Origin: Gammaproteobacteria bacterium
GTDB taxonomy: Bacteria > Pseudomonadota > Gammaproteobacteria > Steroidobacterales > Steroidobacteraceae
Direction: 5' to 3'
Length of the DNA: 7,846 bases
Assembly (NCBI GenBank): GCA_030039615.1
Contig: JASHVF010000375.1
Coordinates: 1-7,846, forward strand
The notes beneath the pieces are model-generated. The model had not been told where the DNA came from. It did not search any database and worked only from the letters and a program-made list of their open reading frames with translations. Within the stretch, counting starts at the first letter, position 1; the number at the start of each line of letters is the position of its first letter. This document shows positions 1 to 5,849 of the stretch, in pieces. Made by a program: the position numbers and the translations under genes.

Positions 1-131
1 CGCGGCGGGCGCGCGGGCGCCGCCCGCTGCCCGGGCGCGATGCGCGCCAGGACGCCGGCCGTGAAATCCGCTGCCGGGCTCACGGGCCTGAGCGCCGCGC
101 GCAGCTGCCGTTCCAGGTCGTCGTCGCTCAT
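1..131 (-). CDS. N-terminus of probable anti-sigma factor (partial)
   Basis: The ATG at 131-129 overlaps the TGA stop of the upstream sigma factor gene (ATGA, 4 bp), so translation is probably coupled. The frame stays open to the window edge and gives about 43 residues, beginning MSDDDLERQLRAALRPVSPA and continuing with a segment ending in FTAGVLARIAPG, then Ala/Pro/Arg-rich sequence. The acidic start followed by a short 'P..DFT..VLARI' segment is the kind of cytoplasmic N-terminus often found in small membrane proteins encoded directly after ECF sigma genes. No zinc-binding His-Cys-Cys motif and no membrane span are visible in this part. The anti-sigma assignment is therefore an inference from position and coupling, not from a recognised domain. 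The C-terminus lies outside the window. Confidence 0.6.
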   Translation of the reverse strand, partial: MSDDDLERQLRAALRPVSPAADFTAGVLARIAPGQRAAPARPP

Positions 132-679
132 TGCAGCCCGCCCGCCGGCGCCGTCAGGCGCCCGCGCAGCTCCGCCAGCGCCCGCTTGAGATGGCTCTTG
201 ACCGTGTTCAGCGGCATTTTCAGTGTTTGCCCGATCTCTGCCGGATCGAGATCCTCCTGGTATCTGAGGACGATCACCGCGCGCGCGGCCGGCGCCAGTT
301 CCGCGAGCAGCGCGCGCAGGCGCCGCGCGAGCATCGGGTCCGCCTCGACGCCTTCGCTCACCGCGCCCTCGGCCGCGGCCAGCGGCGCGAGCCGCTGGCG
401 GGGCTCGCGGCGCAGCCGATCGATGGCGCGATGCATGGTCACCTTGCGCAGCCAGAATTCCACGTGCCGATCAGACTCGAGCGAATCGAGACTGCGGTAC
501 AGCTGCAGGAACACTTCCTGCGCCAGATCCTCCGCCCGCTGGCGGTCAGACAGCATGCGCAACGCCAGGCTGTACACCAGCCGCTGATGCCGGCGCACCA
601 GGGCACCGAAGGCGGCCGCATCCCCGGCGTTCGCCCGCGCCAGCAACGCACCATGCGCGCACGCCTCGTCTCCGCTCAC
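128..679 (-). CDS. ECF-type RNA polymerase sigma factor
   Basis: This is a 183-residue sigma-70 family protein of the extracytoplasmic-function type, which directs RNA polymerase to a small regulon under an envelope or stress signal. Region 2 covers about residues 25-92, with the -10-recognition/core-binding block DLAQEVFLQLY at 51-61 and the FWLRKVTMHRAIDRLRR stretch at 75-91. A non-conserved linker follows (93-118). Region 4 covers about 121-173 and has a helix-turn-helix near 146-168 (AEIGQTL..PLNTVKSHLKRAL). The frame is open further upstream, but that part overlaps the lipoprotein gene. The best start is the GTG at 679-677, which overlaps the lipoprotein stop (ATGTGA), with an AGGGAA purine run upstream as a possible ribosome binding site. 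The length is normal for the family. It ends in a 4-bp overlap with the probable anti-sigma gene. The ECF subgroup and target promoter cannot be assigned by eye. Confidence 0.93.
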   Translation of the reverse strand: MSGDEACAHGALLARANAGDAAAFGALVRRHQRLVYSLALRMLSDRQRAEDLAQEVFLQLYRSLDSLESDRHVEFWLRKVTMHRAIDRLRREPRQRLAPLAAAEGAVSEGVEADPMLARRLRALLAELAPAARAVIVLRYQEDLDPAEIGQTLKMPLNTVKSHLKRALAELRGRLTAPAGGLQ

Positions 680-1215
680 ATGGTGCCCGTGGTTCCCTGG
701 CTGTGCCTGAGGCGCGCCAACCGGCTCAGATTCACGGTGCCGATGATGCTGACGATCGTGTACTCGCGCGGCTCGCAGGCGATGATCGCGACGCCTTTGA
801 CGACCTGATCGTCGAGCGCGAGATACACGTCCACGTCCTCGCCGTGCTTGCGGTTGTGCTCCTCCACCACGTGGGTCCAGCCGGGCTGCGACAACTGCGA
901 GCGCAGCGGACTCGAGTCGGCCTGCGAGCAGGCGAAGTCGCTGTCGAACTGATAATTGCGTATGCGCACCGACTTGACGCTCTCCAGGGCCTGCCGCAGC
1001 TGCGCAACATCGTCGTCCTGGTCGTCCAGGAACGAGGCCGCGAAGTGCAGCGGCAGGCCGCCGAGCGTGATATCGACCGTCTGGGTGGCGTGCTGCGCGA
1101 AGTCCGGCCTGAGCTCCGGACCCTGGGAACAGGCGAGCAGCGGCAGCAGCAGGCCGGCGGCGCCGGCCACGAGCGTTCGGGTGTGCATGGCGAAGTACCT
1201 GCGGGCAGTGTGCAT
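676..1215 (-). CDS. DUF4252 domain lipoprotein
   Basis: This is a 179-residue predicted lipoprotein. The N-terminus has basic residues (R5, R6, R13), a hydrophobic stretch (15-28) and the lipobox LLAC, with lipidated Cys at C29. The mature part matches the general pattern of DUF4252 proteins: a 'VDITLGGLPLHFAASFL' segment (47-63), an acidic DDQDDDV run (64-70), 'LESVKSVRIRNYQFD' (77-91), 'GWTHVVEEH' (112-120), 'EDVDVYLALDDQVVKGVAII' (126-145) and 'EYTIVSIIGTVNLSRL' (151-166). Its molecular function is unknown. I chose the ATG at 1215 because AGGAGA lies just upstream; a second ATG at residue 10 would also give a workable signal peptide. The last codon is ATG and its stop overlaps the sigma factor GTG, so the two are probably translated together. 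To my recollection DUF4252 genes recur beside ECF sigma/anti-sigma pairs, which suggests a sensor or target role in that circuit. Confidence 0.85.
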   Translation of the reverse strand: MHTARRYFAMHTRTLVAGAAGLLLPLLACSQGPELRPDFAQHATQTVDITLGGLPLHFAASFLDDQDDDVAQLRQALESVKSVRIRNYQFDSDFACSQADSSPLRSQLSQPGWTHVVEEHNRKHGEDVDVYLALDDQVVKGVAIIACEPREYTIVSIIGTVNLSRLARLRHSQGTTGTM

Positions 1216-1216
1216 A

Positions 1217-1232
1217 CGTATCTCCTAATACG
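1217..1232 (-). promoter_or_regulatory. Shine-Dalgarno site inside a small hairpin loop before the DUF4252 gene
   Basis: On the minus strand CGTAT (1232-1228) and ATACG (1221-1217) form a perfect 5-bp inverted repeat that closes a 6-base loop, TAGGAG, holding the ribosome binding site. The ATG begins two bases further on, at 1215. The site supports the upstream start of the lipoprotein gene. Whether the weak hairpin affects initiation is inference. Confidence 0.45.
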
Positions 1233-1259
1233 CACGCCGGCAGGCGGCAGGGTGCAGGA

Positions 1260-2420
1260 CTAGCTGACGATATTCGGGGACGTGGCGACGCGGTTGCGTC
1301 CGGCGCTCTTGGCCCGGTAGAGCGCGGCATCGGCCTCGGCGATCAGCCGCTCGGCGAGCGCCTTGTAGTCGCGGGGACCTGAGCCGGGGTTGGCGCAGGC
1401 GACGCCGATCGAGAGCGTCACGGTCTCGGTGGCGGCGCTCGCGCCCGAGCCGATGGCGATGGGGGCGCTGCGCACCGCCTTCAGTACCCGGCCGGCGACC
1501 TTCTCGCCGTGCGCGATGTCCGCCTGCGCCAGCACCATGGCGAACTCATCGCCGCCGAAACGGGCACCGGTGTCACTGAGGCGCATCTGGGCGTCGATGC
1601 GCTGCGCCACCTCGCGCAGCACCGCATCGCCGGCGAGGTGCCCGTACTGGTCGTTGATGCGCTTGAAGTGATCGACGTCGATCATCAGGCACACGAGCGG
1701 CTGGTGTGCGCGCTGTGCCCGCGCCAGCTCCTCGCGCAGCCGTGCATGCAGGTAGCGGCGGTTGTGAAATCCCGTGAGGAAGTCGGTCAGGCCGCTGCGC
1801 AGCAAGCGCGCGCGGTTGACCGCGTTCTCGACGCAGATCGCGGCCACCAGACCGAGGTGTGCGAGGAAGTCGCTGGCCAGCTCCCTGGTGAAGCGCCGCG
1901 GGTCATTGCTCACGAACACCAGCACGCCGTCGAGCTCGTCGTGCCGGCGCAGCGGAATCAGCGCCAGGCTCGCCGGCTGCAGCAGCCCGGGGAGCAGCAG
2001 CTCATGCTCGGCCCGCCGGTAGGGACCGAGCCAGGGCCGCTCGAGCGAGGCGAGCTGTGGAGCCACGCTCTTGAGCGCGTCGACGAACACCACGCCGGCG
2101 AGCGGCCCCTGCGTCAGGTCGTCGCCCGAGATCAGATGGCGGATCTCGTGCTGCGGATCGTTGAGCACCAGTCTCACGCCGTCGAGCTGGTAGGAGGCCG
2201 CCAGTCCGGCGATCAGCCGCTCGAACAGCTGCGGCAGTGAGCCGGCGCGCAACAGCTCGAGCTCACGCTCCTGCGACTTGCGCAGCAGCGCGGTGTTGCG
2301 CCCCACGTCTTCGGTGAGCGCCGCGAGACGCGCCCGGAGCACGTCATTCTCCCGGGCGAGTGCCTCGAGCGGGTCGGTGGTTATGGCGCTCAGGCGCTGG
2401 TCGGCATTCGGTCGGGGCAT
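1260..2420 (-). CDS. Diguanylate cyclase: DUF484/GAF-like sensor region plus GGDEF domain
   Basis: This 386-residue protein is predicted to make cyclic di-GMP from two GTP. Residues 17-58 look like a coiled coil (heptad-like Leu/Arg/Glu). Residues 60-200 resemble a DUF484 or GAF-type fold, ending in 'DPRRFTRELASDFLAHLG' and 'AAICVEN'. The cyclase domain starts about 211 with LTDFLTGFHNRRYL. Metal- and substrate-binding residues are D248, N256 and D265, the active-site loop is intact GGDEF at 289-293, and an RxxD inhibitory site (R280-D283) sits five residues before it. The enzyme therefore looks active and product-inhibited. There is no EAL domain, signal peptide or membrane span, so it should be a soluble cytoplasmic sensor. 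The ATG at 2420 is the first in-frame Met after the tyrA stop, but its AGGA lies unusually close to the start. The 26-bp gap from tyrA suggests cotranscription. The signal sensed is unknown. Confidence 0.92.
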   Translation of the reverse strand: MPRPNADQRLSAITTDPLEALARENDVLRARLAALTEDVGRNTALLRKSQERELELLRAGSLPQLFERLIAGLAASYQLDGVRLVLNDPQHEIRHLISGDDLTQGPLAGVVFVDALKSVAPQLASLERPWLGPYRRAEHELLLPGLLQPASLALIPLRRHDELDGVLVFVSNDPRRFTRELASDFLAHLGLVAAICVENAVNRARLLRSGLTDFLTGFHNRRYLHARLREELARAQRAHQPLVCLMIDVDHFKRINDQYGHLAGDAVLREVAQRIDAQMRLSDTGARFGGDEFAMVLAQADIAHGEKVAGRVLKAVRSAPIAIGSGASAATETVTLSIGVACANPGSGPRDYKALAERLIAEADAALYRAKSAGRNRVATSPNIVS

Positions 2421-2431
2421 TCCTGTATCCG

Positions 2432-2455
2432 CGCGAACCTGATCCCTCAGGCGCG
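2432..2455 (-). other. Hairpin with GNRA-type loop at the tyrA/GGDEF junction
   Basis: The minus strand reads CGCG-CCTGA-GGGA-TCAGG-TT-CGCG. The 5-bp inner stem is perfect, the loop GGGA fits the GNRA tetraloop pattern, and an outer 4-bp stem is reached after a 2-base bulge. The structure covers the tyrA stop codon (2449-2447) and ends 11 bases before the next ATG. No T-run follows, so it does not look like an intrinsic terminator. It could act in mRNA processing or translational coupling. Confidence 0.4.
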
Positions 2456-3571
2456 GCGCTCCGTGGCGGTGCGCCGATCTTCGAAATAATCGCGCCCGCG
2501 GCGCATTAAAGCAACGAAAGTATCGTGATCCCGCGACAGCACTGCGGTGCGCAGCCGCTCGACCGCCTGATAAAGCGCCTCCAGGGACTCGGCGCCGTAG
2601 TCGTTGAGGCTCTGGATTTCATAATACAGCTCCGGACTTTCCTCGGCGACGCGGGCAGCAACATCGAGCTGCGCATCGAAGGTGGTGCTTGACATCCGCG
2701 CAAGCTTTGGCGCCGCCTCGCCGCTCTCGGCGAGCGCTGTAAAGAAAGCGATATTGAGCGCGTGCGACAGTCCCAGCACGTAGGCGATGAGCCGATCGTG
2801 GTCGTCGAGGCTCATCACTACCTGTTCGGCCATCGTGGAGGAGAATAGTTCCCGGACGCTGCCGAGAGCGTCGGCGTTGCCCAGGTCGACGAAGATCACG
2901 TGACGGCCGGAGAGGAGCTCGGTGTCGGGGCCGAACATCGGATGCACCGAGGTCACCCTGCAGCCGTGGGACCTGAGCGCCATGAGCCCGGCGCGCAGCG
3001 GCGACTTGAGCGAGCCGACGTCGAAGATCACACCGGGCGGGCGGCGCAACGCCAGATCGCGCAGGATCGCATCGGTGACACCGAGCGGGGTCGCAACCAC
3101 GATGTAGTCGTGCTTGAGATCGCTTCCGCGCCAGTCGCCGATGCGGGCGGCGCCGGCCGCAGCGGGCGCCGGATCCGCGACCTCCACCGCGAAGCCCTGC
3201 GAGGCGAGGAAGCTGACGAACCAGCCACCCATCTTGCCGGCGCCGCCGATGACCAGTGCGCGCCGCCCGCTGCCGGTTCCGCGCGCCACGACGCTGGCGT
3301 GCTCCTGGGTGGTGAGCGAGCTGCGGATGAGCAGACGCAGCAGCTGCTCGGCGAGCGCCGGCGACACCCCGCGCTGCTCGGCCATGGCGCGCACGCCGAG
3401 GATCACTTCGCGCTCGCGCTCGTAATCGCGGGTCGGGCGGCCGGTGGCACGCTTGACCCGCGCGACCTCCTCGCTCACGGCCTTGCGCTCGGCGACCAGC
3501 GCGATCAGCTGGCTGTCGATATCGGTCACGCGCCGGCGCAGATCCTCCAGCGTCACGGTCTCGGGCGTCAT
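2447..3571 (-). CDS. tyrA: Bifunctional chorismate mutase / prephenate dehydrogenase (T-protein)
   Basis: The protein converts chorismate to prephenate and oxidises prephenate to 4-hydroxyphenylpyruvate, the last committed steps toward tyrosine. It has 374 residues, essentially the length of E. coli TyrA (373). The AroQ-type mutase domain (about 1-92) keeps the expected catalytic set by alignment to E. coli PheA: R12, R29, K40, D49, R52, E53 and Q89. The dehydrogenase domain starts about 103 with a Rossmann GGAGKMG (109-115). D133 at the end of the second strand favours NAD+ over NADP+. HPMFGPD (210-216) carries the conserved catalytic-region His, and H270 lies in LGLSHALN. There is no C-terminal ACT domain. 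The ATG at 3571 has only a weak AAAGG nearby; a strong AAGGAGG lies too far upstream. It is the second gene of the minus-strand block. Function is confident; feedback behaviour cannot be read from sequence. Confidence 0.95.
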   Translation of the reverse strand: MTPETVTLEDLRRRVTDIDSQLIALVAERKAVSEEVARVKRATGRPTRDYEREREVILGVRAMAEQRGVSPALAEQLLRLLIRSSLTTQEHASVVARGTGSGRRALVIGGAGKMGGWFVSFLASQGFAVEVADPAPAAAGAARIGDWRGSDLKHDYIVVATPLGVTDAILRDLALRRPPGVIFDVGSLKSPLRAGLMALRSHGCRVTSVHPMFGPDTELLSGRHVIFVDLGNADALGSVRELFSSTMAEQVVMSLDDHDRLIAYVLGLSHALNIAFFTALAESGEAAPKLARMSSTTFDAQLDVAARVAEESPELYYEIQSLNDYGAESLEALYQAVERLRTAVLSRDHDTFVALMRRGRDYFEDRRTATERRA

Positions 3572-3587
3572 GGGAAGCGGTGCCTTT

Positions 3588-3606
3588 GGCGGAAATCCGC
3601 CTCCTT
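3588..3606 (-). promoter_or_regulatory. tyrA leader: displaced AAGGAGG and inverted repeat
   Basis: On the minus strand a perfect Shine-Dalgarno-like AAGGAGG (3606-3600) lies 28 bases before the tyrA ATG at 3571, too far for normal use, and no start codon follows it at the usual distance. It runs into GGCGGATTTCCGCC (3601-3588), a 5-6 bp inverted repeat. Folding of that hairpin would shorten the distance to the ATG. The structure is visible; a regulatory role is speculative. Confidence 0.35.
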
Positions 3607-3640
3607 TCTATCGGGGCGGGGCGCACCGTGCAAGTCGCCG

Positions 3641-5092
3641 CTAACCGCCCGCCCTGCCGGCCTGGGCCGGCTGCCACACGCGAATGAAGAAGCGCCGGCC
3701 GGCCGGCTGCTCGCCGATCGTCTGGACGCGGATCTGCGCCGTATCGGCATTCCACACGAAGGGCCGCCCGTCGCCAGGGTGTGTCGACCACTCGGGATGC
3801 TGCCTGAGGAAGGCCGGGATTTCGGCCGCGGCGATCCTCTGGCGGCGGATCTCGTAACCCGCGCGCACCAGGCGTTGCAGCGCCGCCGCGTCCCAGGCGC
3901 GCAGCGGATAGCTCACGCCCGCCGGGGCGGCGATCCCGGCGAGCAGCTTGCCGATCGGGTTGTAGAGGCCCACGGCGCCCCAGGCGGTGGCGCTCGAGTC
4001 CGCGAGCCGCCTGTCGCTCGCGATTACGTCCGGTCCCGGGACGATCGCCCGCAGCCGCTCGGCCTGCTGCGCGAACAGGTTGAGCGTCGCGTTGAGCTTG
4101 AAGAAGTGCCCGCTGATGGCGGTTCCGAGCCGGGCGAGCCAGCCGCGCTCGACCGGCGCGCGCGCCGGCTGCGGATTCCAGCCGATGGCGTAGAGGTACT
4201 CGGTCTGTGCCAGCAGCGCGGCCTGCACGCGAAACTCTCCCGCGAACGCCGTGCCGAGATCGAAGTCGCCGAGCGCGAAGAGCGGCGGCGCGGCCTCGGC
4301 ATCGCCCGCCGCCGCCGGCAGCTCCGCGTTCGGGTCGGCGATCAGATCGGCGAGCACCAGATAGTCCGACTGCAGATAGGCGAGCGCGAGCATCTTGGAT
4401 GTCAGCAGACCCTGCCCCGTCAGGACGCGCCGCCACAGGCCGACGTCAGCCAGCAGCTCGGCGAGCGCCTCGCGCTGCTCGCCTGTGGTCCCGCTACGCA
4501 GCCGCCGTACCGTCTCCTCGAGGAAGAGATAACGCAGCTGCGTGGGCACGAACACCGTGGGAGCCAGATAGCTCGGCCGCGCCGTCTCGAAGTAGCCCGG
4601 CTCCCGCTCGAGCGCCTGGTAGCGCTGGTACAGCTCGGCGTTTTGCGCAATCAGCGACTCGATCTCGGCGTAGTGGGCCGGCACCTCGTCCCACACCGAG
4701 CCGGTCAGCGGATGTACAAAGTCCGCACGCCCCCGGAACTGGAGCGGCTGCGGATCCGGGAGCTGCAGGGAATCGAGCGCCTGCGAGGAAGGATCGTGGA
4801 GCACGGCGTCGAGCCGCTCGTTGTAGTGCTCGATGCGCGCCTGCCCGAGCGCGACCACCGACTCGCCGGAGGGCGCGGTGAACCCCGCCATGGCGAGGTA
4901 GATGTTGTCCTCGGGCTTGAGCGGGTTGGCAGGCGGAGTGAGCAGCGCGCGCGCCTCGGGGGTGAGCGGCTCGTCGCGCCAGTTGACGGCGAACGCCAGC
5001 GCGAGCAGCAGCAGCGCGACCAGCACGAGGCTCCCGATCGAGAGCGCGCTCCACCTGAGGATGCGGCCCGCGATGCGCGAGAGCGGTATCAT
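3641..5092 (-). CDS. Conserved-type membrane-anchored protein of unknown function
   Basis: I do not recognise a named family in this 483-residue protein. A basic N-terminus (R6, R10, R13) is followed by one hydrophobic segment at about 14-36 with no clear cleavage site or lipobox, so it is best read as a signal anchor with a long periplasmic domain. The rest is soluble, Leu/Ala-rich and probably mostly helical. Features visible include NIYLAMAGFTAP (63-74), a Tyr-rich 'AELYQRYQALEREPGYFET' stretch (152-170), 'NPIGKLLAGI' (378-387), a helical C-terminal segment, and 'DGRPFVWNADTAQIRV' near the end (441-456). The last resembles the 'DP.TG.PF.W......' closing motif of several periplasmic hypothetical proteins. 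No catalytic motif is evident. The ATG at 5092 is only 14 bp from the divergent pdxH start. It precedes tyrA by 69 bp on the same strand and may share its transcript. Confidence 0.85.
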   Translation of the reverse strand: MIPLSRIAGRILRWSALSIGSLVLVALLLLALAFAVNWRDEPLTPEARALLTPPANPLKPEDNIYLAMAGFTAPSGESVVALGQARIEHYNERLDAVLHDPSSQALDSLQLPDPQPLQFRGRADFVHPLTGSVWDEVPAHYAEIESLIAQNAELYQRYQALEREPGYFETARPSYLAPTVFVPTQLRYLFLEETVRRLRSGTTGEQREALAELLADVGLWRRVLTGQGLLTSKMLALAYLQSDYLVLADLIADPNAELPAAAGDAEAAPPLFALGDFDLGTAFAGEFRVQAALLAQTEYLYAIGWNPQPARAPVERGWLARLGTAISGHFFKLNATLNLFAQQAERLRAIVPGPDVIASDRRLADSSATAWGAVGLYNPIGKLLAGIAAPAGVSYPLRAWDAAALQRLVRAGYEIRRQRIAAAEIPAFLRQHPEWSTHPGDGRPFVWNADTAQIRVQTIGEQPAGRRFFIRVWQPAQAGRAGG

Positions 5093-5106
5093 GGGGCGAG
5101 CCTACC

Positions 5107-5799
5107 GTGAGCGAGCACAACGAACTACTCCCCGATCCCCTGCCCGCCGAGCCCCTTGCGGTGGTGGCGCGCTGGCTCGCCGACGCCTGCGCGGCGCGCC
5201 GCCAGCCGAACGCCAACGCCATGGTGCTCGCGACCGCGAGCCGCGACGGCCGTCCCTCCGCCCGGGTGGTGCTCTGCAAGGACATCGTGCCGCAGCCGGG
5301 ATACGTCGTGTTCTACACCAATTACCGCTCCGGCAAGGGCCGGGAGCTCGAGGACAACCCGCGCGCCGCGGTCGTGATGCACTGGGATGCGCTGCAGCGG
5401 CAGGTGCGCATCGAAGGCACGGTGGTCACGGCAAGCGCCGCCGAGAGCGATGCGTACTTCGCCTCGCGCTCCTGGGACAAGCGCATCGGCGCCTGGGCCA
5501 GTGCGCAAAGCCAGCCGGTAGCCTCGCGGGCAGCGCTCGCGGAGGCGGTGGCGGCCGCGGCGCGGCGCTTTGGCGCCCCCGTGCCGGGCAGCGCCGCTGC
5601 CGACCCGAATCTCAGGATCGATATTCCGCGCCCGCCGCACTGGGGCGGCTACCACCTGTGGGCGGACGCCGTGGAGCTATGGGTGGAGGGCGGCGAGGGT
5701 CGCATCCACGATCGTGCGCGCTGGAGCCGCGCGCTGTCACCCCGGGCAGGCGGCGATTTCCAGGCGAGCGCATGGCAGGTCACGCGCCTGCAACCCTGA
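5107..5799 (+). CDS. pdxH: Pyridoxamine/pyridoxine 5'-phosphate oxidase
   Basis: This FMN enzyme oxidises pyridoxamine 5'-phosphate or pyridoxine 5'-phosphate to pyridoxal 5'-phosphate in B6 synthesis and salvage. The 230-residue product has the family landmarks: 'SARVVLCKD' (51-59, FMN phosphate region), 'FYTNYRSGKGRELEDNPRAA' (69-88), 'RQVRIEG' (98-104), 'YFASRSWDKRIGAWAS.QSQ' (117-136), 'HWGGYHLW' (178-185) and 'GRIHDRARW' (198-206), in which R199 and H201 match the substrate-binding Arg/His of E. coli PdxH. It ends in RLQP like many homologues. Two differences stand out. The N-terminus lacks the lid segment with Arg and Tyr found in the enterobacterial enzyme, as in short forms from Xanthomonas relatives. 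There is also an extra stretch of about 14 residues (161-174) before the HWGG block. The GTG at 5107 has a weak ribosome binding site. It is the first gene of the plus-strand unit. Confidence 0.93.
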   Translation: MSEHNELLPDPLPAEPLAVVARWLADACAARRQPNANAMVLATASRDGRPSARVVLCKDIVPQPGYVVFYTNYRSGKGRELEDNPRAAVVMHWDALQRQVRIEGTVVTASAAESDAYFASRSWDKRIGAWASAQSQPVASRAALAEAVAAAARRFGAPVPGSAAADPNLRIDIPRPPHWGGYHLWADAVELWVEGGEGRIHDRARWSRALSPRAGGDFQASAWQVTRLQP

Positions 5800-5849
5800 T
5801 GCAGCGCCGGCAGCCGCGCGCGCGCCCGCCGCGGCGCTGACGCCCGGGC

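Noticed and set aside
680..1330. Extension of the sigma factor frame upstream to 1330
   Set aside because: The extra residues are Arg/Pro/Ala-rich, overlap the lipoprotein gene in another frame and have no sigma homology; region 2 begins only after the GTG at 679.
2470..2780. Slightly AT-richer 3' part of tyrA as a sign of gene transfer
   Set aside because: The protein stays a normal TyrA C-terminus and the shift is modest by eye; no boundary, repeat or mobile gene supports transfer.
2619..4436. A 605-codon minus-strand frame overlapping tyrA and the gene before it
   Set aside because: The translation is low-complexity Arg/Ala-rich and in a different frame from the clear TyrA and membrane-protein sequences.
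5087..5092. TATCAT as a -10 box for pdxH
   Set aside because: No recognisable -35 lies about 17 bp upstream and a start at about 5099 would leave an 8-base leader; it is not enough to call a promoter.
2900..5110. A 736-codon open frame on the plus strand across tyrA and the 483-residue gene
   Set aside because: It is antisense to two well-supported genes, its translation is Arg/Gly/Ala-rich without domains, and such long shadow frames are expected at this GC content.
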